From assembly GCF_011516945.1 (NCBI RefSeq), contig NZ_WOTH01000031.1, forward strand, positions 1-34,467: DNA of 34,467 nt, written 5' to 3'. How positions within the stretch are numbered: position 1 is the first letter of the stretch; each line of letters starts with the position of its first letter. The translations under genes and the position numbers were made by a program. Source of the DNA: Acetobacter estunensis (GTDB lineage: Bacteria > Pseudomonadota > Alphaproteobacteria > Acetobacterales > Acetobacteraceae). Under the pieces are notes generated by a model. The model did no database searches. It saw only the letters and a program-made list of their open reading frames with translations, and was not told the DNA's origin. This document shows positions 27,855-34,467 of the stretch, piece by piece.

Positions 27855-27881
27855 AAAAAGGAGGCCGAAGCCTCCTTTTTT
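27855..27881. terminator. Rho-independent terminator of the lutABC unit
   Basis: AAAAAGGAGGC (27855-27865) pairs perfectly with GCCTCCTTTTT (27870-27880) around a CGAA loop. T-runs stand on both sides, so it works in either direction. It is 18 bp beyond the lutC stop on the minus strand. Confidence 0.9.
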
Positions 27882-27898
27882 GCGCAAGGTAAAGGCGT

Positions 27899-28519
27899 TC
27901 AGCCTGCCTGTGGCGCGCAGAACAGCACACGCAATGAACGCACGCCCTGTGCGCCGTGAATCAGCACACCCTCAATATCCGCCGTGGCGGACGGGCCGGT
28001 CTGGAACACAGCGTAGTTGTGTTCGTGGAACTCCGGCTGACGATACGCGTGATGGAGATTCGGCACGATGCGGGCGGGATCGAGCAGAACGATCAGGTGC
28101 TGCGGCAGATAGCCCAGCGTATTCACCTGAAGTTCCGTGTCTGTCAGGCATACGGAGCCAGTTTCCGCCACGCCGAAAGCCGCGCGGACAACACCGATTT
28201 CCACATTCGCCAGAGAATGTGGGTCCATGTCGGGCAGAACCTGCCGGATCTGGAGAGAAGGATCACCGTGCAATTCCGGCACCGCTGTAGCGATGATGCC
28301 CTTATTGGCAACGGCGGCGCGGAGAGCGTTGATCGGATATTGTCCCTGAGGATCCAGCACCGAACCGCCCATCTTGCCCAGCATGTCGGAGAAGGCCGCC
28401 ACCAGATCGGTGGGGGCCTTGGTGTCAAAAAGCGGTACATCCGGCTGGGGCGGCTGGACATTGGGACGGTTGGCGCGGATGGCGGCGAAGATGGCCGCGC
28501 GGCTGTCTGTGCTGCTCAT
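27899..28519 (-). CDS. lutC: L-lactate utilisation protein LutC (LUD domain)
   Basis: A 206-residue LUD-domain protein (YkgG/LutC family). The conserved core has FGVAETGSVCLTD, followed by LPQHLIVLLDPARIVPNLHHAY and a final GPSATADIEGVLIHGAQGVRSLRVLF. LutC works with LutA and LutB as a three-subunit iron-sulfur oxidase turning L-lactate into pyruvate. Its ATG overlaps the lutB stop (ATGA). It is the last gene of lutABC. Confidence 0.93.
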   Translation of the reverse strand: MSSTDSRAAIFAAIRANRPNVQPPQPDVPLFDTKAPTDLVAAFSDMLGKMGGSVLDPQGQYPINALRAAVANKGIIATAVPELHGDPSLQIRQVLPDMDPHSLANVEIGVVRAAFGVAETGSVCLTDTELQVNTLGYLPQHLIVLLDPARIVPNLHHAYRQPEFHEHNYAVFQTGPSATADIEGVLIHGAQGVRSLRVLFCAPQAG

Positions 28520-30057
28520 GACTTCTTCTTTCCGTCCTTGCCACGGGTTCGCTTGAACCATTGGTGGAAGGTTTCTTTCGGCACCGACGGCATTTCGCGT
28601 CCGCGTGTCCATGTGTTCATGCGGTTGTAGAGCATGAAGCGCGGAATATGACGCAGCGCGCTATCGGCCATGGGCAGGCTCGCCCGATAGAGGCGCGGGG
28701 ACGCCAGCAAGGCACCGGCCGCCTTCATCATGGATTTCTTGAAAGCCGGAATCTCGTGATTTTCGGCCAGAACCTGACGCCAGTCCGCGATCTGCTCATG
28801 GATGTTGATCTTCACCGGACAGACATTCGTGCAGCTTCCGTTCATCGTGGAGGAGAATGGGAGCGTCGAATATTTGTGACGGTTGAAGGTCGGATCGATA
28901 ATCAGCCCGATCGGCCCGGCATAGGTTGCGCCGTAGCTCAGACCGCCCGAGCGGCGGAACACCGGGCAGGTGTTCATGCACGCACCGCAGCGGATGCATT
29001 TGAGCGACGTCCAGAACTTCTCCAGCCCTAGACGGTCAGTGCGTCCGTTGTCCACGATGATGATGTGCATTTCCGCCCCGCGACGCGGGCCACGGAAATG
29101 CGAGGTGTACTGCGTAATGGGCGAGCCGAGCGCGCTGCGCGAAAGCATCCGCACGAACACGGCCAGCGAGTTCAGATTGGGGATGATCTTCTCGATACCC
29201 ATCGAGACGATGTGCAGTCCCGTCGTGTTGGCCGACAGATCCGCGTTGCCCTCATTGGTGCAGACCACGACCGAGCCGGTCTCGGCCACGGCGAAATTGC
29301 ACCCGGTCATGCCTGCATCCGCCGTCAGGATGAGCGGGCGCGTGTGCTCACGCTGCTGCTCTGTCAGGTAGCTGACATCGGAATCGTTGGGATCGGAGCC
29401 AAGGGTGCGGGCGAAGACTTCCGCGACATCGGTGCGCAGCTTGTGAACGGCTGGCACGACGACGTGGCTTGGTGCTTCGTCATCCAACTGCTGGATGCGC
29501 TCACCAAGATCGGTTTCCACCACGTCGATACCCTGATCGCCCGCATATTCACGGAAGCCACATTCCTCCGTGAGCATGGATTTGCTCTTGATAAGGCGCT
29601 TGGCGTTCTTGGACTTCAGGATATCGACGGCAATGCGGTTATGCTCATCGGCATCCTTGGCCCAATGGACGATCACGCCATTGGCTTTTGCATTGCGCTC
29701 GAACTGCTCGAGATAGGTATCGAGATGCGTGAGCGTGTGCGTCTTTATATCGGACGCGAGCTGGCGCAGGTCTTCCCATTCCTCGATCGTGTCTTTCTGC
29801 TTGTCGCGTTTCTGGCGCAGATCCCACAGCCGCTGGTCATGCATGGCCAGATGCTGGGGCGCTGCCATGAAGCGGCGGGCGGCTTCCTGCTGGTCGATCG
29901 GGTGATTGCCACGAATGATCGCACCACGTGGCTGCGGCTCCGGACCGCGCGGCGGCATGGTGACGGATGCGCCCGCGCCATGGGTGAGATTGGCCGGAGC
30001 GCCGTCGCCGGTGCGACCGGCGGGCGTCGTGGGCGCCGCCTGATTCTCGATGCTCAT
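28516..30057 (-). CDS. lutB: Iron-sulfur lactate utilisation protein LutB
   Basis: A 513-residue LutB/YkgF protein. The LUD domain contains ETGSVVVCTNEGNADL and LTEECGFREYA. A ferredoxin-like domain has one clear cluster motif, C354-x2-C357-x2-C360-x3-C364-P. The second motif is incomplete: C409-x3-C413-P, preceded by MNGSC where many homologues have LCGxC, so N406 replaces a cysteine. The N-terminus carries an unusual ~45-residue low-complexity proline/glycine/alanine leader before the family start. Coupled to lutA (upstream) and lutC (downstream) by ATGA overlaps. Confidence 0.93.
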   Translation of the reverse strand: MSIENQAAPTTPAGRTGDGAPANLTHGAGASVTMPPRGPEPQPRGAIIRGNHPIDQQEAARRFMAAPQHLAMHDQRLWDLRQKRDKQKDTIEEWEDLRQLASDIKTHTLTHLDTYLEQFERNAKANGVIVHWAKDADEHNRIAVDILKSKNAKRLIKSKSMLTEECGFREYAGDQGIDVVETDLGERIQQLDDEAPSHVVVPAVHKLRTDVAEVFARTLGSDPNDSDVSYLTEQQREHTRPLILTADAGMTGCNFAVAETGSVVVCTNEGNADLSANTTGLHIVSMGIEKIIPNLNSLAVFVRMLSRSALGSPITQYTSHFRGPRRGAEMHIIIVDNGRTDRLGLEKFWTSLKCIRCGACMNTCPVFRRSGGLSYGATYAGPIGLIIDPTFNRHKYSTLPFSSTMNGSCTNVCPVKINIHEQIADWRQVLAENHEIPAFKKSMMKAAGALLASPRLYRASLPMADSALRHIPRFMLYNRMNTWTRGREMPSVPKETFHQWFKRTRGKDGKKKS

Positions 30058-30797
30058 GCCCGTGCCCCATTCAGGATCTGTGCAATGTGGATGTATTTGG
30101 TCGGAAGCCCGAGACGCCGTGCGCAGCCTTCTTGATGCATCATGCATGAACTGTCGGAAGACGTGACGTATTCCGCACCCGATTTGGCCTGATCGCGGGC
30201 CTTGTCCTGCCCCATGCGGGCGGAGGTGGCTTCCTCGAACACCGAGAATGTGCCGCCGAAACCGCAACATTCATCGGGACGCGTGATGTCCACCAGTTCT
30301 AGTCCCTTTACCTTGGACAACAGGTCGCGCGGCTTGGAGAATTTCTTCTCACGCAATTCGGTCATGCTGGCGATGTTGAGGCCGCGCAGGGCGTTGCAGT
30401 TGTTGTGCAGGGTGACCTTGTGCGGGAACTCGGCCCACGGAAAGGCGTCCACTTTCAGCACATCGTGCAGGAACTCCACCAGCTCATAGGTGTGTTCGCG
30501 GACATGTTTGACTTCGTCCGTCTGCTCTACGGCATCGAAGTTGTTGCGGACATGATTCACGCAGCTTCCCGATGGTCCGACGATGTAGTCAAAATCCTTG
30601 AAGTTGCGGACGAAAAGCTCTTCCGTCGCTTTCGACTCCTTGTGGCAGCCCGTGTTGGTCATGGGCTGACCGCAGCAGGTCTGATCGAACGGGTAGTCCA
30701 CGTCGCAGCCGAAACGCTCCAGCAACTCAAGTGTCGCCTGCCCGACCTCGGGGTGGAATGCGTCGACGTAACACGGAACAAACAACCCTACGCGCAT
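30054..30797 (-). CDS. lutA: (Fe-S)-binding lactate utilisation protein LutA
   Basis: A 247-residue CCG-domain protein. Two cysteine-rich repeats are seen: C9 to QTCCGQP (C41/C42) with GSC at 79, and HNNC (C134) to DECCGFGG (C177/C178) with a late SSCMMH. This family (GlpC/HdrB-like) binds iron-sulfur clusters and passes electrons from lactate. I chose the ATG at 30797 because GAGG lies 8 bases upstream; an ATG at 30803 is too close to that site. It is the first gene of the operon, 248 bp after the pdc stop. Confidence 0.93.
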   Translation of the reverse strand: MRVGLFVPCYVDAFHPEVGQATLELLERFGCDVDYPFDQTCCGQPMTNTGCHKESKATEELFVRNFKDFDYIVGPSGSCVNHVRNNFDAVEQTDEVKHVREHTYELVEFLHDVLKVDAFPWAEFPHKVTLHNNCNALRGLNIASMTELREKKFSKPRDLLSKVKGLELVDITRPDECCGFGGTFSVFEEATSARMGQDKARDQAKSGAEYVTSSDSSCMMHQEGCARRLGLPTKYIHIAQILNGARA

Positions 30798-30946
30798 GAA
30801 CATTTCCTCATTATGGGCGCGAGTCGACCTCGGAGGGACCCATCGCCGTCGTCTGACGCCGGAATTGCCCGCGTCTCGATATCTTGTCGAGTATGGGCGC
30901 GGCTGGCATCGGCCGCCATGTCCCTGATCATAGAACGAATCATGTT

Positions 30947-30968
30947 CATGTGACCTGAAGGACACATG
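30947..30968. promoter_or_regulatory. Inverted repeat upstream of lutA, possible operator
   Basis: CATGTG (30947-30952) and CACATG (30963-30968) flank a 10-bp spacer, in the 248-bp region between pdc and lutA. The repeat is about 150 bp before the lutA start. This is a candidate binding site for a lactate-responsive regulator. The motif is short and could be chance. Confidence 0.3.
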
Positions 30969-30996
30969 TGGGTGAAACACATCATTTCATACGACA

Positions 30997-31020
30997 CCGC
31001 CCCGGCAATAGCCGGGGCGG
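30997..31020. terminator. GC-rich hairpin after pdc
   Basis: CCGCCCCGGC (30997-31006) pairs perfectly with GCCGGGGCGG (31011-31020) around an AATA loop, 26 bp after the pdc stop. On the minus strand no T-run follows, so termination may be partial. That would allow read-through into lutABC. Confidence 0.65.
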
Positions 31021-31045
31021 GCGCAAACACGAAGTCTGAGAAACC

Positions 31046-32752
31046 TCAGTTCTTCTGCGGCGGACGGCTGTTGGCCGCGGCCACTTTCTTGCCCCACTGG
31101 ACGAGCGTGTCGGTGCAGTCCTCGGTGGCGATGTGACACTCGATGAAGGTCGGGCCTTTCTTGTTGGCCTTGGCTTTCTCGATGGCATCGGCCAGTTCCG
31201 CGCCCGTGCGGGCATGGAGGCCCAGACCCTGACCGTCCTCGGCGTTGAACGCCTTGATGAGACCGGCGTAGTCCCAGTTCTTGATGTAGTTGTAATTGCC
31301 GTCGTGAATCTTGATCTCGATGACATAACCACGGTTGTTCACAAGGAACACGATGACCGGCACTTCGTAGCGGATCATCTGGGCGACTTCCTGAGCCGTC
31401 AGCTGGAAGGAACCGTCACCCACCATGAGGATGTGCTGGCGATCCGGTGAGCCAATGGCGTTGCCCAAGGCCGCCGGCACGGACCAGCCGATGGAGCCCC
31501 ACTGCATTTCCGTCTCGACGCGCGCGCCTTCGGGCAGATGCATGCGGATGGCGTTGAACCAGCTGTCGCCCGTCTCGGCCGTGATCGTGGTCTTGCCATC
31601 GACCAGCGCATTGATCTGACGTGCCATTTCGTCATTGGTCAGCGGCACGCCCGGTGCGGAAGAGGGGATGGCAACCGGCGTGTATTTCGTGTTCTCGACC
31701 GTGGCCGGACGGCTCGGAGCCTTCTCGGACAGCGCGGCGAGGAACGCGCCAAGGTGGAAACCTGCGTAGCTTTTGCCATCGACCGTGACTTCGGCCAGAT
31801 CGGCGATCAGGGCCTGTGACGCAGGCGGCTTGGACTGCCAGCCGACCGTTGCGTAGTCATTGAAGATTGGGGCGAGGCAGATCACGCCATCGGCCTTCTC
31901 GACCAGTTCCTGTGCACCCGGAGAGCTGACTTCGCCCCAGTAAACGCCGCGGAATGCCTTGTGCGTCTCGGGGAAGAAGCTCTTGGCGGCACCCATCACG
32001 GTCACGGCGCAACCGATGCGATCAGCAAGAGCCACGATCGGCTCCAGCGAACCCAGTGTGCGCACGCGACTACCGACGAGGATGACAAGGTTCTTGCGGG
32101 TCTCGATGAAGTCGCACGCAGCTTTGACAGCGGCATCGAGGCTGACCTTGTCGGGGGTCGTCTCAGCGAGAAGGCTGCCCACAGGACCGGGACGCACACA
32201 CTCAGCGCCAGCAAGATTGCAGGGGATCTCGATGTAGCAGGGCTTGCGGGTGCGCAGCGCCGTGCGGATGGCGTTGTCGATCTGGGCCGGAGCGTTCTCT
32301 GCGGACAGGATCACTTCCGTGGCGCACGTGACGTGGCGGAACATCTCAGCCTGATAGCCGTAGTTCGAGTTGCCGATCGTGTGGTGTAGGATGTGGCCGG
32401 AGCCTTGATCGTTGGTGTTGGGGCCGCCAGAGACGAAGATCACCGGCAGGCTCTCGGCATAGGCGGAGCCGATGGCGTTGATGGCCGACAGCGCACCGAC
32501 GTTGAACGTCACGATCATGGCCGCAGCGCCATTGGCGCGGGCGTAGCCTTCAGCCGTGTAGCCGCAGTTCAGTTCGTTGCAGCTATAAAGCTGCTTTGTG
32601 GAGCCTTCTTCAAGAAGCTGATCGAGCAGGACGAGGTTAAAGTCGCCCGCGACAGCGAAATGATCTTTCAAACCAATCTGACCCAGACGTTCGGACAGGT
32701 AATGACCGACAGTATAGGTCTTGGGCATTTTGTAATCGAATGTCTTGAGCAT
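31046..32752 (-). CDS. pdc: Pyruvate decarboxylase
   Basis: A 568-residue thiamine-diphosphate enzyme that converts pyruvate to acetaldehyde and CO2. Catalytic residues are visible: D37 (GDF), E60 (CNELNCG) for cofactor activation, and H123/H124 (ILHHTIG). The TPP/Mg motif GDGS(445-448)...VNN spans about 445-473. Bacterial PDC is rare and is characteristic of Zymomonas and acetic acid bacteria. The ATG at 32752 has GGAGG 8 bases upstream, so the eight residues before the family-typical MPKTYTVG are probably real. Downstream on the same strand is lutABC, and upstream is the aldolase gene. Confidence 0.95.
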   Translation of the reverse strand: MLKTFDYKMPKTYTVGHYLSERLGQIGLKDHFAVAGDFNLVLLDQLLEEGSTKQLYSCNELNCGYTAEGYARANGAAAMIVTFNVGALSAINAIGSAYAESLPVIFVSGGPNTNDQGSGHILHHTIGNSNYGYQAEMFRHVTCATEVILSAENAPAQIDNAIRTALRTRKPCYIEIPCNLAGAECVRPGPVGSLLAETTPDKVSLDAAVKAACDFIETRKNLVILVGSRVRTLGSLEPIVALADRIGCAVTVMGAAKSFFPETHKAFRGVYWGEVSSPGAQELVEKADGVICLAPIFNDYATVGWQSKPPASQALIADLAEVTVDGKSYAGFHLGAFLAALSEKAPSRPATVENTKYTPVAIPSSAPGVPLTNDEMARQINALVDGKTTITAETGDSWFNAIRMHLPEGARVETEMQWGSIGWSVPAALGNAIGSPDRQHILMVGDGSFQLTAQEVAQMIRYEVPVIVFLVNNRGYVIEIKIHDGNYNYIKNWDYAGLIKAFNAEDGQGLGLHARTGAELADAIEKAKANKKGPTFIECHIATEDCTDTLVQWGKKVAAANSRPPQKN

Positions 32753-32848
32753 ATGCAGTTCCTCCAGAGAGTAGGGCCGACACGATCAGCCGACTCTGTG
32801 CGTGGAGGGAGTGTGACGCCTGCTCGTTGCGATAACCACTATATGGAA

Positions 32849-32887
32849 ACACACCGATCCATATCCGGTCGATATGGATCGGTGTGT
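32849..32887. promoter_or_regulatory. 16-bp perfect inverted repeat between aldolase and pdc genes
   Basis: 32849-32864 and 32872-32887 are perfect inverted repeats of 16 bp (ACACACCGATCCATAT and its complement) with a 7-nt spacer. It lies 12 bp after the aldolase stop and about 96 bp before the pdc start. On the minus strand a TATAGT hexamer (32843-32838), a good -10 candidate for pdc, follows within 5 bp. It may terminate the aldolase transcript or act as an operator over the pdc promoter; no T-run follows. Confidence 0.6.
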
Positions 32888-32898
32888 GGCCGCAGCAT

Positions 32899-33795
32899 TC
32901 AGATTTTGTTGACGGAAGCGTCGTAGATTTTGTCGATGGTCTTGGAGAGGGTCGCGTCGAACTCCGCGTCCGACATGCCGTGCTGGAGACCCCCGAGCAG
33001 CGCACGTGAGAAGCTGGCGATCATGCCATGGTTTTTCTTCAGGCGCTCACATGCCTCATCCAGCGGATAACCGCCCGAGAGGGCCACAACACGCTCGACA
33101 CGCGGGTGTTTCACGAGATCGGCGTAAAGATCGGCCTGCTCAGGAATCGTGACCTTGAGCATGATCTTGTAATCGCCCGGCATAGCGTTGGTCGCCTTGA
33201 CAAGTTCGTCATGCAGGATGGCTTCAGCCCCCTTCTTGTCCGGGCTTTTTACCAGCACTTCCGGTTCGATGATGGGCACGAGTCCGTGGGAAGCGACCTG
33301 ATGGGCGAGTTCATACTGCTGTTTCACAACGGCGGCGATGCCCTCGCGATCCGGCAGGTTGATGACGGAACGTTCCTTCGTGCCATAGACGCCCAACTTC
33401 GCTGCGCGGGCCAGCAGCGTGTCCAGTCCCGGAATCGGCTTCATCAGGCGTACGCCCTTCGCTTCGTCCTCAAGGCCCTTGTCGATCTTGAGGAAAGGCA
33501 CCACGCCACGTTCTTCCCACAGATAGGTGGGGACGGGCTTGCCGTTGGCCTCTCCATCCATCGTGCGTTCGAACAGGATCGCGCCGATGACCTTCTCGCC
33601 CGTAAAGCTGGGGGCCGTAATAATGCGCACGCGCATCTCATGGATGAGGCGGAACATTTCCTCATCGTTGGAATAGGCCGTCTCGGGAATACCATAGGCC
33701 TTGAGGGCGCCGGGGGTGGATCCACCGCTCTGGTCGAGGGCGGCGATGAACCCCGCTTTCGTGGACATCTGGCTTTTCATCCGGTCGTTGGACAT
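32899..33795 (-). CDS. fda: Fructose-bisphosphate aldolase class I
   Basis: A 298-residue Schiff-base aldolase of the short bacterial class I type. Family marks are AALDQSGGSTPGAL, FERTMDG, VPFLKIDKG, GLVPIIEPEVL, the KIMLKVTIPEQ strand with the likely Schiff-base lysine, and VVALSGGYPLDEAC. The reaction is fructose-1,6-bisphosphate to two triose phosphates. The ATG at 33795 has GAGAAGA just upstream; nine further codons to 33822 are open. It sits 146 bp before pdc on the same strand, linking triose production to pyruvate use. Confidence 0.93.
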   Translation of the reverse strand: MSNDRMKSQMSTKAGFIAALDQSGGSTPGALKAYGIPETAYSNDEEMFRLIHEMRVRIITAPSFTGEKVIGAILFERTMDGEANGKPVPTYLWEERGVVPFLKIDKGLEDEAKGVRLMKPIPGLDTLLARAAKLGVYGTKERSVINLPDREGIAAVVKQQYELAHQVASHGLVPIIEPEVLVKSPDKKGAEAILHDELVKATNAMPGDYKIMLKVTIPEQADLYADLVKHPRVERVVALSGGYPLDEACERLKKNHGMIASFSRALLGGLQHGMSDAEFDATLSKTIDKIYDASVNKI

Positions 33796-33996
33796 TCTTC
33801 TCGATCCCTTTTTTCTCAACACGTGATGCGTGCCTGGGACTGCACGCTAAGCCGATCCCCAACCATGCTCCCGTGCCTCGAGCGAAGCGCACTGGTCTGT
33901 CTGGTCCGGTTCAAGCCGCGACACAATTACACGACCGAAGGCGCTTCGCCACCTCTGTCCTGCATCCGGGATATGAAAACTATAAGGCGATTTTTC

Positions 33997-34371
33997 TCAT
34001 TTGGAGGAGGCAGTCCGTGACGGAAGCACCCGGTCCGTCAGTTCGGCCGAAGGGACCGTTTCGGGCATGAGCATGGGGGGCTTTTTGGGGATACGATACC
34101 AGCCGATGACCAGCAGCAGCATGATGACGGGTGTGGCGCCGACGGTCCATGTGCCCGCTGGATAGTCAAAGGCCATCAGGACGACCACGCCCGCAAGGAA
34201 GGCCAATGTCAACCACGATGTGAAGGGCGCACCCGGCATGCGGAACGTCGGAGGCGGCAATTCGCCGCGTCCGACCGCTCGACGATACGCTATCTGACTG
34301 AGCAGGATCATGCTCCAGGTGACGATGATGCCGATGGCGGCGAAGCTGATTCCAATTTCGACGCGGAAATC
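33997..34371 (-). pseudogene. C-terminal fragment of an amino-acid permease (APC superfamily)
   Basis: The minus strand from about 34362 reads EIGISFAAIGIIVTWSMILLSQ, then MPGAPFTSWLTLAFLAGVVVLMAFDYPAGTWTV and a final helix. This is the last ~120 residues of an AAT-type permease (asparagine, D-alanine or glycine transporters such as AnsP/CycA). Directly upstream in frame is a TGA (34374-34372), and beyond it no permease sequence appears. The fragment has lost roughly three quarters of the gene. An internal ATG at 34311 exists, but a functional product is very unlikely. The upstream break looks like an insertion-sequence junction. Confidence 0.75.
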
Positions 34372-34467
34372 TCACAGAAGGGTTGTACATCGGGTTAGAT
34401 TATGAAAAAGTCTGTTTTGTAGAAAAGAAATTTCCATAATCATCAAGAAAACCCGATGCAGACAGAG
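34372..34467. mobile_element. Probable end of an insertion sequence (window edge)
   Basis: The last 96 bp are markedly more AT-rich than the rest and begin exactly where permease similarity stops. On the minus strand a short open frame enters from the edge and stops at 34402-34400, about 27 bp before the junction. That is the spacing expected for a transposase gene end and a terminal repeat. CATCGGGTT (34388-34396) is inverted at 34450-34458. No transposase motif is visible in 20 codons, so the identity is inferred from position only. Confidence 0.35.

Noticed and set aside
27683..27892. 69-codon plus-strand frame before the lut terminator
   Set aside because: No ribosome binding site or coding character, and it ends inside a terminator hairpin.
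29065..30135. A 356-codon plus-strand frame opposite lutB
   Set aside because: No recognisable domain; the opposite strand is a clear LutB with cluster motifs and coupled neighbours.
33028..34020. A 330-codon plus-strand frame opposite the aldolase
   Set aside because: Antisense shadow of a well-conserved class I aldolase; no ribosome binding site or family match.

Overview
The window looks like chromosomal DNA of an acetic acid bacterium (Acetobacteraceae, Alphaproteobacteria). The evidence is a pyruvate decarboxylase of acetic-acid-bacterium type, a class I fructose-bisphosphate aldolase, a hopanoid RND exporter (HpnN), a lutABC lactate operon, generally high GC and dense same-strand gene clusters. 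The genus cannot be fixed from the sequence alone.

Left edge (1-1068): the end of an integrated element. A DUF4102-type tyrosine integrase gene reads leftwards from 683. Seven copies of a GTTACAC heptamer lie upstream of it, and the 3' half of a threonine tRNA (anticodon CGT) sits at 1023-1068 without its 5' half, so it is best read as an attachment site. Core genome follows: pqiABC (1195-5051, an MCE lipid transport system), a convergent quinone-reductase-like MDR enzyme, a lipoprotein, and a PACE efflux pump divergent from its LysR regulator.

Middle (8475-18592): priA and xerC are divergent, and xerC is translationally coupled to a proline iminopeptidase gene. A two-lobed retropepsin-like periplasmic protease follows. 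Next come a frameshifted FAD amino-acid/amine oxidase gene, an MFS transporter, an orphan DNA methyltransferase with an unusual catalytic motif, and a decayed outer-membrane beta-barrel gene behind an intact palindromic operator.

18732-25444 is one long minus-strand operon: AI-2E transporter, lipoprotein, def, fmt, truA, hpnN, ending in a strong terminator. 25621-27636 holds two small secreted proteins and a redoxin/2OG-Fe(II) oxygenase fusion.

Right part (27899-33795): lutC, lutB, lutA, pdc and the aldolase gene, all on the minus strand. Lactate would be oxidised to pyruvate by LutABC and decarboxylated by PDC to acetaldehyde, which fits the oxidative physiology of acetic acid bacteria. The window ends in an amino-acid permease gene cut off at its 5' side, probably by an insertion sequence.

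No CRISPR array, rRNA or complete tRNA gene was seen. The least ordinary items are the attachment-site architecture, the methyltransferase, the redoxin/oxygenase fusion and the two broken genes.
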